Below are positions 33,710 to 43,072 of a stretch of 64,000 nucleotides of DNA, one piece after another. The notes beneath the pieces were generated by a model. It had not been told where the DNA came from. It saw only the letters and a list, made by a program, of their open reading frames with translations, and ran no database searches. The position numbers and the translations under genes are program-made. Origin of the DNA: Blastopirellula retiformator (lineage in GTDB: Bacteria; Planctomycetota; Planctomycetia; Pirellulales; Pirellulaceae); assembly GCF_007859755.1 (NCBI RefSeq), contig NZ_SJPF01000001.1:1228082-1292081 (forward strand). The letters run 5' to 3'. How positions within the stretch are numbered: position 1 is the first letter of the stretch; every line of letters starts with the position of its first letter.

Positions 33710-36037
33710 ATGCTCCATCGCTGGACGAAACAGATCCTAGTGGCGCTTAGCTGCGTCGCCCTTGCGCTCAACGGCTGTTCGTTGCGGTGCTGGCGGCTCT
33801 ATGACTGTCCCGATCCTCCTGCGTACGACGAAGATCTGATTGCCAAGTACGCCGGTCGCGGTCTGACGATAGAAGATCCGGTTCCCAACGCGTGCGAAGA
33901 CGATTTTCTGCCAAGCGTACCGGTCTCGCCCGATGCGGCGGTCAGCGGCGAGGTAAAGTATGCCAACATCTCACTGCAGGAAGCGGTCGAAACGGCGCTG
34001 GCCAACTCGCAGGTCATGAAAGACCTGGGGGGAGTGCTCCGCAGCCCCGATGCGCTCGAAACGATTTACGACCCAGGCCGCGTCTATACTGACGGCCAGT
34101 TTGGTGAAGAAGCCGCTTTGAGCGCGTTTGACGCCAGCTTTGGCGCGGCGGCTTATTTTGAGCAAAACGACTATGGCGTTAACAACGTCACGGTCGGCCA
34201 GAACGGCCTGTTCAAGCAAGACTATAACAACTACGAGTTCGGGATCGAAAAGAAGAGCGTCACCGGCGCCACCTTCAGCTTGCGCAACGTCACGCAGTAC
34301 GACAATAACAACCAGGAAGCGTCGTTCATCACGAACCCGTTTACCTTCGGACAGTCGTGGACCAACTATGCCGAAGCGCAGTGGCGGCAACCGTTGTTGC
34401 AAGGCGCCGGCGTCATGTACAACCGGATCGCCGGTCCCAATGGTGAGCCGGGCTTCGCCAATGGCGTGTTGGTCGCTCGCACCCGCACCGACATCAGCCT
34501 GGCCGAGTTTGAAGTTGCCGTCCGCAATCTGGTCAGCGACGTCGAGAACGCTTACTGGGATCTCTATTACGCCTATCGCGATCTCGACGCCAAGGTCGAA
34601 GCCCGCGACAACGCTCTTCGCGTGTGGCAAAACGTCCAGGCCAACGCCGGACAAGGACGCCGCACCGCCGACCAGGAAGGTCAGGCCCGCGAACAGTACT
34701 ACCGGTTTGAGTCGGAAGTGATCAACTCGCTGCATGGCCGACTGACGCCGCGCACGCAGACCAACTACGGCAGCTCGGGCGGTACGTTCGTGCAGACGGG
34801 CGGCGTTCGCGTTTCGGAGCGGCGGTTGCGCGTGATCATGGCGGTCGACATCAATGGCCCGCAGCTGCTGCGACCGTCGGATGATCCGCCGGTGGCGAAG
34901 GTGAAGTTCGACTGGGATGCGATCGCGCTAGAAGCGGTCGCCCGGCGTCCCGAACTCCGCCGCCAGAAGTGGGTCATCAAGCAGAAAGAACTGGAACTGC
35001 TGGCGAACAAGAACTTCCTGAAACCGCAGCTTGACCTGGTCGCCCGCTATCGCTTGCGTGGGTTCGGCAAAGATCTGTGGGGTTATGATCAGCCGCAGTA
35101 CGATAACGCCGTGCAAAGCATGATGGATGGCGATTTCCAGGAATATCAGATGGGAATCGAGTTCGACATGCCGATCGGCTTTCGCCGGGGACATGCCGCC
35201 GTCCGCAGTTCGGAACTCGCCCTGGCTCGCGAAAAGGCGATCCTCCGCGAGCAAGAGAACTTCATCATGTACGGTTTGAGCAACACCTACGGCGAAATCG
35301 AACGGGCTCACCAGGTGATGGAAGCCCAGTTCAACCGCCGCGAAGCGGCCTATGCCCAACAGCGGGCCGTCGAAGCTTCGCACGAAGCGGGTTTCGCCCC
35401 GCTCGATTTGCTATTGGAAGCCCAACGCCGCGTGATCGACGCCAATATCTTGTTCTACCAGGCCCGCGTCGACTACGCCCAAGCGATCAAGAACGTCCAT
35501 TACGAAAAGGGCTCGTTGCTGGAGCACAACAACATCTTCATGGCGGAAGGCCCGTGGCCGCAAAAGGCGTACAACGACGCCTTGCAGCGCGACATGAACA
35601 AGCGGCACGCGCTGACCAACTTTGTGATCAACGACGCGCTAATCGGCAAGAAGAACCGTCCGTCGTTCCCGCTAGAGCCGTCGAAGAAGCCGTACGAGAG
35701 CACGCCGATCTTTGAAGGGCCAGCTTTTCCCGAAACGTCGGACGCTCAGCCGGCGATGCCGCAGAACCCGCTTCGTCAAGAGAAGAGCGAACCATCCAGC
35801 GTCCAACCGGCGTCGGCGACCGCCCCGGTGCAGCAGGATACCTCGGCCAAGGTGATTCAAGCGATGGGCGATCAATCGATCGACTTCGGTGGCGAGGACG
35901 AAGTTCACTCGCCGGTCTGGATCCATCGTGCCGCCAAAGCCCAGGATGCTCCGCCGGTGATCGAAGCGACCGGCGATCGCCCGGTCGACTTCAGCAGCGA
36001 CGAGCCGACCGACTCGGCCATCTGGATCAACCGCTAA
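33710..36037 (+). CDS. TolC-family outer-membrane lipoprotein
   Basis: The 775-residue protein starts with a lipoprotein signal ([12 protein letters not shown], cysteine 23). It carries long alpha-helical segments typical of Tol[29 protein letters not shown] and [35 protein letters not shown], and later [24 protein letters not shown]. It is longer than classic TolC (about 450-500) because of a large N-terminal region and a 130-residue tail. The tail ends with two copies of a 26-residue unit (GDQSIDF...SPVWIHR and GDRPVDF...SAIWINR). No pump gene is adjacent, but HlyD-type adaptors lie 4 kb downstream. Confidence 0.85.
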   Translation: MLHRWTKQILVALSCVALALNGCSLRCWRLYDCPDPPAYDEDLIAKYAGRGLTIEDPVPNACEDDFLPSVPVSPDAAVSGEVKYANISLQEAVETALANSQVMKDLGGVLRSPDALETIYDPGRVYTDGQFGEEAALSAFDASFGAAAYFEQNDYGVNNVTVGQNGLFKQDYNNYEFGIEKKSVTGATFSLRNVTQYDNNNQEASFITNPFTFGQSWTNYAEAQWRQPLLQGAGVMYNRIAGPNGEPGFANGVLVARTRTDISLAEFEVAVRNLVSDVENAYWDLYYAYRDLDAKVEARDNALRVWQNVQANAGQGRRTADQEGQAREQYYRFESEVINSLHGRLTPRTQTNYGSSGGTFVQTGGVRVSERRLRVIMAVDINGPQLLRPSDDPPVAKVKFDWDAIALEAVARRPELRRQKWVIKQKELELLANKNFLKPQLDLVARYRLRGFGKDLWGYDQPQYDNAVQSMMDGDFQEYQMGIEFDMPIGFRRGHAAVRSSELALAREKAILREQENFIMYGLSNTYGEIERAHQVMEAQFNRREAAYAQQRAVEASHEAGFAPLDLLLEAQRRVIDANILFYQARVDYAQAIKNVHYEKGSLLEHNNIFMAEGPWPQKAYNDALQRDMNKRHALTNFVINDALIGKKNRPSFPLEPSKKPYESTPIFEGPAFPETSDAQPAMPQNPLRQEKSEPSSVQPASATAPVQQDTSAKVIQAMGDQSIDFGGEDEVHSPVWIHRAAKAQDAPPVIEATGDRPVDFSSDEPTDSAIWINR

Positions 36038-36438
36038 GACGATTCGCTCCGCTGGATCCAACACGACGGATGCTGCGTCATGCCGATGTGCGGATAGTAC
36101 TCGACCGCCTGGGGCGCCGACAGCAAAATCAGGTTCGTCTGCTGCCCGCCTGCTTCGTGGGTGCGCCGGATCAACTCTTTGCCGATCCCTTGCCGCTGAT
36201 AGGCGACATCGACCGCCAGGTCCGACAGATAGGTGCAATAGCTATAGTCGGTCAGTGCCCGGGAGATGCCGACCAGTAGCTCCCCATCGCGAGCCGTGAC
36301 GATCAAATCGGCATGCCGCAGCATCGCCTCGATACGCTGGGGATCATTAATCGGCCGGCGTTCAGCCAGCGTGGAACGCTCGAGCAGGTCGAGGAACTCG
36401 GGGGTGGCTAGATCGGGTTCGAGTTGGTAGGTGGGCAT
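36034..36438 (-). CDS. GNAT-family N-acetyltransferase
   Basis: The 134-residue protein has the acetyl-CoA binding pattern [20 protein letters not shown] (motif A, RxxGIG). It ends with [24 protein letters not shown], as in many small-molecule GNATs. The substrate cannot be told. I prefer the ATG at 36438 over an upstream frame start. The 3' end overlaps that of the TolC-like gene by 4 bases on the opposite strand. Confidence 0.85.
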   Translation of the reverse strand: MPTYQLEPDLATPEFLDLLERSTLAERRPINDPQRIEAMLRHADLIVTARDGELLVGISRALTDYSYCTYLSDLAVDVAYQRQGIGKELIRRTHEAGGQQTNLILLSAPQAVEYYPHIGMTQHPSCWIQRSESS

Positions 36439-36548
36439 GAGAATCTCAGGGGGAAGATTGTCGGTGGCGTTGCCGATAAGCATAATGGAACGACCAGAGC
36501 AAGCGAAGGTTTGCAACGCTCTTTGTCGATTCGAGGAGGTTTTGACCC

Positions 36549-36748
36549 ATGCGACAGGTCGTGTTGTATCCCGATTTGGAAGATGGCGGCTGGATTGCCG
36601 AGGTTCCGAGTCTGCCCGGCTGCCTTAGCCAAGGGGATTCCAAGGAAGAGGCGATTGCCAACGTTCGCGATGCGATCGATACCTGGATTGACGGCATGCA
36701 AGCGGCGGGGCAGTCGATTCCTTCGATGTCCAGATCTGCGTTGTGTAG
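36549..36748 (+). pseudogene. hicB: hicB antitoxin, frameshifted
   Basis: The frame opens [20 protein letters not shown] and continues [23 protein letters not shown], the partial-RNase-H HicB fold. After AAGQSIP (about 36722) the expected ending FDVQICVV plus TAG appears in the +2 frame at 36722-36748, so a small deletion shifted the frame. The shifted frame continues for 126 codons across hicA. HicB normally neutralises the HicA RNase and represses its own operon. A GAGG ribosome site precedes the ATG. Confidence 0.8.
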
Positions 36749-36775
36749 TGCCAAACGCACGAAGTGGAAGTGGTC

Positions 36776-37000
36776 ATGCCTCCTCTCCCGATTCTCCATT
36801 CTCGTGATCTGTGCCGAGCCCTCGCTAAGGTCGGGTTCAAGGAACAGCCCGGACGTGGCAAAGGGAGTCACGCGTTCCTCTAACGGGCTGATCCGCCGAG
36901 AGGGATTACTGTTCCGAAGGGGGAGCTGAAACGCGGGACCGTTCGGGCAATTCTTCGGCAGGCCGATTTGACGGTCGACGAACTTCTCAAACTTCTCTAG
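36776..37000 (+). pseudogene. hicA: hicA toxin, interrupted by a stop codon
   Basis: The frame reads PILHSRDLCRALAKVGFKEQ, then GRGKGSHAFL, a TAA at 36881-36883, then RADPPRGITVPKGELKRGTV and RAILRQADLTVDELLKLL. This is a complete HicA (dsRBD-like mRNA interferase with catalytic histidine in GSH) split by one nonsense codon. The ATG lies 27 bases after the hicB stop, giving the reversed hicB-hicA order found in part of the family. With both partners broken, the module is dead rather than a free toxin. Confidence 0.8.
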
Positions 37001-37003
37001 CGC

Positions 37004-37033
37004 AAAAAAAAGGCGGCCCTGCTGATGACCGCC
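37004..37033 (-). terminator. Probable terminator of clpV
   Basis: On the minus strand GGCGG pairs with CCGCC across a 12-base loop and is followed by eight T. It lies about 35 bp after the clpV stop. Confidence 0.65.
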
Positions 37034-37066
37034 CTCGACGTGCGCTGTGCTCTCTCTGACCTCGAA

Positions 37067-39745
37067 CTACGAAATCTCGTAGGCGAAGTCCCCCGTCTCG
37101 TTGACCGTGACGTTGACGCCGCCGATGTCGTCTCCTTCGGCCATCCGGGCCAAAAACTCTGACGACAGTTCCGGCAGCAGCGTGCGGGTCAAAATCTTGT
37201 CGACGTTCCGGGCGCCGGTGTCGACTTCCGTACAGCGAGCCGCGATCGCGTCGACCAGCGTGTCGGTGTAGTCGAACGAGGCGTTGTAGTTTTCTTTGAC
37301 CCGTTTGCCAACCTTCTTTAGCTTCAGACGCACGATTTGCTTCATCACGTCGTCGGCCAGCGGGAAGTAAGGGATCACGTTGACGCGACCCAAAAACGCT
37401 GGCTTAAACGTCTTCAGTAACTCTTCGTGCAGCGCTTCGCCCAGTTGTTCCGGCGTCGGTTGACGCTGTGGATCGCGGCAGAGCTGCATGATCAGATCGG
37501 TGCCGGCGTTGGAGGTCATGATGACGACGGTGTTCTTGAAGTCGATGTCGCGACCTTCGCCATCCTTCATGTGACCTTTGTCGAAGACCTGGTAGAAGAT
37601 GTCCTGCACGCCGGGGTGCGCCTTCTCCATTTCGTCGAGCAAGATCACGCTGTACGGCTTTCGGCGAACCGCTTCGGTCAGCACGCCACCCTCACCGTAA
37701 CCGACATAGCCGGGAGGGGAGCCCATCAAGAGCGAAACCTTGTGCTCTTCTTTAAACTCCGACATGTTGATCGTCGTCAGGTTTTGCTCACCGCCGTACA
37801 GCAAGTTGGCCAGCGTCAGGGCCGTTTCGGTCTTGCCGACGCCGCTGGTGCCGGCCAGCAAAAAGATGCCGATCGGGCGACTCGGATCGTCGAGGTGAGC
37901 GCGCGAGGTGCGGATGCTTTCGGCGATTTGGTTCATCGCGTGGTTTTGACCGACGACTGCCTCTTCCATCAGGTTTTGCAGGTTCATGACGGTCTTGATC
38001 TCGTTCGAGACCATGCGGCCGACCGGGATGCCGGTCCAAGCGGCGACCGTTTCGGCCACCGCGGCGGCGTCGCAGCAAACGTGAACCAGCGGATCTTCCC
38101 CTTGGGCTTCTTCCAGGTCGGCGTGGGTCGCTTGGATTTGCGAGCGAATGTCGGCCCGCTCCTCGTCGGTCAGCAGGACCGGCGGTTCTTCCCCTTCTTT
38201 GACCGGGGCGCCGCGCTTGGCGTCATCGTCGATCAGCTGTTTTTGCAGGTCACGAATCTTGAAGACCAACTCTTTCTCGTTCGCCCAACGCTCGTTCAAC
38301 TTCTCCAGGCGTTCGGCTTCGGTGGTGCGAGTCGTTTCCAGGTCGGCGATCGCCGCGGTGTGATCGTCGGCGCCGGCCGCCATTTCGCGTTCGAGGATCG
38401 CGATCTCGGTCGTCAGTTGTTCGATACGACGATGGGCGTCTTCGATCTCCGGCGGCGTCGAGTTCTGGCTGAGGCCGATCCGGGCACAGGTCGTATCGAG
38501 CAGACTGACCGCCTTGTCAGGCAGTTGGCGACCGCTGATGTAACGGTTGGAAAGTTTGACCGCCGACTCGACTCCTTCGTTCAAGATGCGAACGGCGTGA
38601 TGCTTCTCGAGCGTCGCGACTAGGCCGCGCATCATGTCCATGCACTTCGGTTCGCTCGGCTCTTCGACCTTTACGACCTGAAAGCGGCGGGCTAGGGCGG
38701 CGTCACGCTCGAAGTACTTTTTGTACTCGGCCCACGTGGTGGCGGCGATGGTGCGCAGTTCGCCGCGAGCCAAAGCCGGCTTCAGCAAGTTGGCGGCGTC
38801 TCCCTGACCGGCTTGGCCGCCGGCGCCGATCATGGTGTGGGCTTCGTCAATGAACAGGATGATCGGCTTGGGAGAGCTTTTGACTTCTTCGATAACCGAC
38901 TTCAAGCGGTTCTCGAATTCTCCTTTGACGCCGGCGCCTGCTTGCAGCAAGGCGAGATCGAGCGTGCGAATCGAGACGTTGGCCAGCACTTCCGGCACAT
39001 CGCCGGCGGCGATGCGGAGGGCAAACCCTTCGACGACCGCCGTTTTGCCGACGCCGGCCTCACCGGTCAGGATCGGGTTGTTTTGACGACGACGACAGAG
39101 GATGTCGACGATCTGGCGGATTTCGTCATCGCGGCCAAGAACTGGATCGATGGCGCCGCTCTTGGCCCGCTCGGTCAGGTCGACAGTAAACTGGTCGAGC
39201 GACGGAGTCTTGGAAGCCTTTTTCGGCTTGCCGTCGGCGGCGTCGGTCTTTTCGGACTTGGTGGTCGATTCGTCGGTCTCGGCGGTGATGCTGGGGAGTT
39301 CGCGTTTGAGCGCTTCGACCGAGATCTTGCCGAGGGCCGACGAACTGCCGACGATCGCCCGTTTCGAGTTTTCGTCGCTCAAGAGCGCCAGCATGATGTG
39401 CCCGGTGCGGACCGCCGACTCGCCATATTCGACCGAAGCCAATAGCCACGCGTCGCGGGCCAGATCGACGACCGACGGGGCGATGCTGGGGGGGCGGCCA
39501 TTGCCGGTTTTGAAGCGATCGATCGCCTGGGTTAATTCGGTGGTGAACTGCGTGCGATCGATTTCGCAATGCTTGAGGATCGCTTCGAGATCGGTGAACG
39601 GGGCTTCCAGCATTTTGGTCAGCCAGTGTTCGACCTCGATGTTGTAGTTGGTCCGCGACAGGCAGAGTCCGGCGGCTGATTCGAGAGCGCCGCGGCAGAC
39701 CGGGTTGAGCTTGCCGACGAGTGATTTCAGATTGAGTCCGGACAT
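37067..39745 (-). CDS. clpV: ClpV/TssH, type VI secretion AAA+ ATPase
   Basis: The 892-residue Hsp100 protein begins MSGLNLKSLVGKLNPVCRGA, the N-domain that binds sheath protein TssC. NBD1 has GEAGVGKT and FIDEAH, followed by a middle coiled coil (about 400-530). NBD2 has GTSGVGKTETALTLA and the pore loop GSPPGYVGYGEGG. Compared with ClpB, the N-domain and the SPPGYVGYGEGGVLTEAVRRKPYS segment fit ClpV. It disassembles contracted type VI sheaths. No other tss gene is in the window, so it is detached from any T6SS cluster here. I chose the internal ATG at 39745; the 124 upstream in-frame codons look non-coding. Confidence 0.88.
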   Translation of the reverse strand: MSGLNLKSLVGKLNPVCRGALESAAGLCLSRTNYNIEVEHWLTKMLEAPFTDLEAILKHCEIDRTQFTTELTQAIDRFKTGNGRPPSIAPSVVDLARDAWLLASVEYGESAVRTGHIMLALLSDENSKRAIVGSSSALGKISVEALKRELPSITAETDESTTKSEKTDAADGKPKKASKTPSLDQFTVDLTERAKSGAIDPVLGRDDEIRQIVDILCRRRQNNPILTGEAGVGKTAVVEGFALRIAAGDVPEVLANVSIRTLDLALLQAGAGVKGEFENRLKSVIEEVKSSPKPIILFIDEAHTMIGAGGQAGQGDAANLLKPALARGELRTIAATTWAEYKKYFERDAALARRFQVVKVEEPSEPKCMDMMRGLVATLEKHHAVRILNEGVESAVKLSNRYISGRQLPDKAVSLLDTTCARIGLSQNSTPPEIEDAHRRIEQLTTEIAILEREMAAGADDHTAAIADLETTRTTEAERLEKLNERWANEKELVFKIRDLQKQLIDDDAKRGAPVKEGEEPPVLLTDEERADIRSQIQATHADLEEAQGEDPLVHVCCDAAAVAETVAAWTGIPVGRMVSNEIKTVMNLQNLMEEAVVGQNHAMNQIAESIRTSRAHLDDPSRPIGIFLLAGTSGVGKTETALTLANLLYGGEQNLTTINMSEFKEEHKVSLLMGSPPGYVGYGEGGVLTEAVRRKPYSVILLDEMEKAHPGVQDIFYQVFDKGHMKDGEGRDIDFKNTVVIMTSNAGTDLIMQLCRDPQRQPTPEQLGEALHEELLKTFKPAFLGRVNVIPYFPLADDVMKQIVRLKLKKVGKRVKENYNASFDYTDTLVDAIAARCTEVDTGARNVDKILTRTLLPELSSEFLARMAEGDDIGGVNVTVNETGDFAYEIS

Positions 39746-40131
39746 CAGGGGCGGCTTTCGCGTCTGGGAAGGAGGTTGGCGTGTCGATGTTTGGCGCGCA
39801 GCAGCGCGCCTTCGGGAGTGTAGGATCATGTCGACGTACGGGGAGAAATTGCATCCCGCGGCATTTCGCTTCCGGTTAAAAAGGCGCCGGCTAGGAGGTT
39901 TGGGCGGGTTGTGAGGGCCAAATGTCGACCTGCGGCAGCAGGTTTTCAGAAAGCGACGTCTGGCTGAGCAACGTGTGAATATATTGGAACCTGTCAGTCG
40001 ATCCGATTTCCCCTGATCGGTGCTGACCATTATCATGCAAGCTCTCGGCTGCGCGGCGAGGAACGCCGCCGCAAAAAGAGGCCTCGGTCTGGGTAGGATG
40101 GCCAGCCGTAGCGCCACTTTATAGTCCGCTT
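39746..40131. other. Divergent intergenic region clpV / GAF-HlyD operon
   Basis: About 385 bp without a supported gene. It must contain both divergent promoters; I see no consensus pair worth naming. Confidence 0.35.
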
Positions 40132-42153
40132 ATGTCTTCAGAGTCCCCAATCTCCGTCACCACGGCCGAGGATGCTCGCCGTCAACTCGATTCGTTGCTG
40201 GACGAACTGGCCGATCTGGCCGAAGGTGCGTCGCCGCCGGAAGAGTTTTGGCCCGAGTTGCTGTCGCGGTTGATCTTCGCCGCGTCCGCCACCGGCGCCG
40301 CCATTTGGCAAGTCGGCGCTTCGCGGAGCCTGCAGCCGTTGTACGAACAAGGTTTTGACAAGGTCTATTCGGCCGCTCAGCGCGACGTAGCGATCGATAT
40401 CGACGCCTGTTCGCTAGAAGCGGCGCTCCGCAAACCGAAAGCTTCGGCCATCGTCAGCGGCGGTGAGCAAGGAGGAACGGCCCGGTTGATGATGGCCGCG
40501 CCGCTGGAAATGGTCGCCCGAACCAGCGGATTGCTCGTCCTGTATCAACCGGCCGATTTGCCGACGGCGACGCAGAACGGGCAGCTGCGGTTGCTGGACG
40601 CCTTTAGCGAGATCGCCGTTCATTACCAAGAGCGGCGTCTGTTGGCTGACTTTGCCGGCGCCGAGCAGAACTGGAAGAATCAACTTTATTTCGCTCACGA
40701 CATCCATCGCGATCTCGACGTCAAAAGAACCTGTTACCGCATCGCCAACGACGGGCGATTGGCGCTGGACGCCGATCGGATCAGCGTCGCGCAGTGGGAT
40801 GGTCCGGTCGCCTGTGTGCAGGCGATCAGCGGCATCGACGTTATCAACCGTCGCGCGGCGGTCGTTCGCAAGCTGGAGCGACTCGCCACCGCCGTCGCCA
40901 AACAAAAGCAACCGATCATCTTCCGCGGAGATCGCGAAAATCTGCCGCCGCAGATCGAAGAGGCGCTGGTCGACTATCTGGAAGAATCGCCAGCACGCCT
41001 GGTGATTGCGACGCCGCTGATCCGTGAGGATGACCGGCGCGATGATGAGAAAACTGCCGGCGAAGGAACATTGGTCGGCGTGATGATCGTCGAACAGTTG
41101 GAAGCGACCGATGTAGAGCGTCTGGCGTCGCGCACGCGCGGCCTGGCCGAGACGGCGGCGCTGGCGCTCGACAACGCGCAACGCTACGAACGGCTTCCCT
41201 TGCGCGGCTTGATGCAACTGGTCGGCGTAACGCTGGCTCAATTCGGGTGGCGGAAGCTTTCGCGCACGATGCGGTATGTGTTGCCGGTGTTGCTCGTTTT
41301 GCTAGCGACCTGGTTAATTCCGGCTCGGTTCGAGATCGACGTCCGCGGGCAATTGCAGCCCGAAGTCGAGCGGCAGCTCTTCGCCCCGCTCGATGGCTAC
41401 GTCGACGAGATCTTGGTGAAACATGGTCAGATGGTCGACGCCGGACAGGTGGTCGCCAAGCTCCGCTCGCCGGATCTGGAACTGAAGCAGACCGAAACGG
41501 CTGGTCTATTGGCGGCGGCGCAGTCCGAGCTGGACGCCGTCCGCGTTGAACGGACGCAGAATCTGCGCCGTAGCGACGACCGTCGCGACAGCCGCACCGC
41601 CGATCGCGAGCAACTGTCGGCCGATGAGATTCGCCTGACCCGGCGGATCGACAACTTGCAGCAGCAACTGCAGCTGCTCGACGCTCAGCAGCAGAGCCTA
41701 ACTTTGACGGCGCCGGTCGCAGGACAGATTTTGAGCTGGGAGATTGAAGAAACGTTGATGGCTCGCCCGGTGTCGCGAGGCGATTCACTGCTGAAGGTCG
41801 CCGAAGTGGACGGACCGTGGGTGCTGCAGCTGGAAGCGGCCGATCGGCGCACCAAGCATATCCTCGACGCTCAGGCGATAAGCGACGAGCCGCTGGCGAT
41901 CACTTTCCATCTGGTCAGCGAACCCGGCGTCAAGCATCCAGCGGTGCTGATCGAAGTGTCGCAAGTGATCGACGTTGGCAGCGAAACCGACGAGCCGGCG
42001 GCGCTGTTAACGGCCAGCTTCGACAAGTCGGAAGTCGACTTCCTGCGTCCGGGCGTTTCGGTCTCGGGCCGGGTCGATTGCGGCACGCGAAGCTTGGCTT
42101 ACGTTTGGACGCACGAACTTTGGGAAGCGGTCCGCCGCCGCCTTTTCTGGTAA
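40132..42153 (+). CDS. GAF-GAF-TM-HlyD membrane fusion protein
   Basis: The 673-residue protein has an unusual order. Two GAF-like domains occupy residues about 25-165 and 185-345 (for example TGAAIWQVG and RLVIATPLI...GVMIVEQLEATD...ETAALALDNAQRYE). One membrane helix at 383-399 (VLPVLLVLLATWLIPARF) follows, then an HlyD section with a lipoyl-like LDGYVDEILVKHGQMVDAGQ, a coiled coil (470-535) and a second lipoyl half APVAGQILSW. The GAF part would be cytoplasmic and the adaptor periplasmic. That suggests ligand control of an export apparatus (inference). It is first of three genes with gaps of 8 and 2 bp. Confidence 0.85.
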   Translation: MSSESPISVTTAEDARRQLDSLLDELADLAEGASPPEEFWPELLSRLIFAASATGAAIWQVGASRSLQPLYEQGFDKVYSAAQRDVAIDIDACSLEAALRKPKASAIVSGGEQGGTARLMMAAPLEMVARTSGLLVLYQPADLPTATQNGQLRLLDAFSEIAVHYQERRLLADFAGAEQNWKNQLYFAHDIHRDLDVKRTCYRIANDGRLALDADRISVAQWDGPVACVQAISGIDVINRRAAVVRKLERLATAVAKQKQPIIFRGDRENLPPQIEEALVDYLEESPARLVIATPLIREDDRRDDEKTAGEGTLVGVMIVEQLEATDVERLASRTRGLAETAALALDNAQRYERLPLRGLMQLVGVTLAQFGWRKLSRTMRYVLPVLLVLLATWLIPARFEIDVRGQLQPEVERQLFAPLDGYVDEILVKHGQMVDAGQVVAKLRSPDLELKQTETAGLLAAAQSELDAVRVERTQNLRRSDDRRDSRTADREQLSADEIRLTRRIDNLQQQLQLLDAQQQSLTLTAPVAGQILSWEIEETLMARPVSRGDSLLKVAEVDGPWVLQLEAADRRTKHILDAQAISDEPLAITFHLVSEPGVKHPAVLIEVSQVIDVGSETDEPAALLTASFDKSEVDFLRPGVSVSGRVDCGTRSLAYVWTHELWEAVRRRLFW

Positions 42154-42161
42154 CCAGCGAA

Positions 42162-43070
42162 ATGAAACGACTCTTGCCCTGGACCTTGGGACTGGCCGCA
42201 TTGATCGCGGCGCCGGCGACCGCTGGCGATATTCCAGTCAATTCGACGTTGCTCAAGATCATTGAGACGGTCGAAGTGCCGGCCCAGCAAGCGGGCGCCC
42301 TCGACAAGATGCAGGTCCGCGAAGGAACAATCGTCGACCGCGGCGAACTGCTCGCCCATATCGGCGACAAAGAGATGGAATTGAAATTGGTCGCCAAACA
42401 GGCGGAGCATGCCATCGCCCAACGCGAAGCGAACAACGACGTCAACATTCGCTTCTCACGAAAGTCGCTCGAAGTCTCGCAAGCTGAACTGCAGCGAGCG
42501 CTCGACGCGATCGCCAATTTCCCCAATGCGGTGACGCAAACCGAGCTCGATCGGTTGCGGCTCTTGGCCGAGAAGAACCGGCTGGAGATTGAACAGTCGA
42601 GCGAACAGCAAGAGATCGCCAAGCTGACCGCCAACCTGAAAGAAGCGGAAGCGGCGATCACCGGAGAGCGTCTGGCGAAGCATAAGATCGTTGCGCCGAT
42701 CGAAGGTATGGTCGTCCATGTTTTTCGCCGCGTCGGCGAGTGGGTCGACATCGCTGATCCGGTGGTGAAGATCGTGCGGATTGATCGCCTGCGGGCTGAA
42801 GGTTTCGTCCGCAGCGAAGAGGCGGCGATCGGCTTGGAAGATCGGGCGGCGACGGTGCGGGTTTCGCTGCCCAACAGCGACCAGCTAGTCGTGCCGGGAA
42901 AAGTGACCTTCGTCGATCCCGAAGTCGATCCGGTTAATGGCGACGTGCGGGTCTGGGTCGAGATCGAAAACGCCGATTTGAAACTTCGCCCCGGTTTGCG
43001 GGTCGAAATGTCGATCGCGGGCGATGACGACAAGGAGACGCCGCCTGCCGAAGTAACGGTGGATAAATAA
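42162..43070 (+). CDS. HlyD-family periplasmic adaptor
   Basis: The 302-residue protein has a cleavable-looking signal (MKRLLPWTLGLAALIAAPATAG). A lipoyl half (AGALDKMQVREGTIVDRGELLA), a long helical hairpin (110-190), the second lipoyl half (KIVAPIEGMVVHVFRRVGEWV) and a beta-barrel (VPGKVTFVDPEVDPVNGDVRV) follow, as in RND/MacA adaptors. It has no own pump. The ATG is 8 bp after the upstream stop. It probably forms a periplasmic ring or tube with its operon partners. Confidence 0.88.
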   Translation: MKRLLPWTLGLAALIAAPATAGDIPVNSTLLKIIETVEVPAQQAGALDKMQVREGTIVDRGELLAHIGDKEMELKLVAKQAEHAIAQREANNDVNIRFSRKSLEVSQAELQRALDAIANFPNAVTQTELDRLRLLAEKNRLEIEQSSEQQEIAKLTANLKEAEAAITGERLAKHKIVAPIEGMVVHVFRRVGEWVDIADPVVKIVRIDRLRAEGFVRSEEAAIGLEDRAATVRVSLPNSDQLVVPGKVTFVDPEVDPVNGDVRVWVEIENADLKLRPGLRVEMSIAGDDDKETPPAEVTVDK

Positions 43071-43072
43071 TC

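Noticed and set aside
36722-36929. Continuation of hicB as a 126-residue fusion protein
   Set aside because: After residue 58 the frame no longer resembles HicB and overlaps hicA in another frame; the true HicB ending is visible in a shifted frame.
39746-40117. 124-codon N-terminal extension of clpV
   Set aside because: ClpV proteins begin at the MSGLNLKSL-type N-domain; the extension is Arg/Pro-rich and lies in the promoter gap.
41817-42161. Upstream extension of the HlyD adaptor gene (115 codons)
   Set aside because: It overlaps the previous gene in another frame and lacks protein-like composition; the signal peptide starts at the ATG at 42162.
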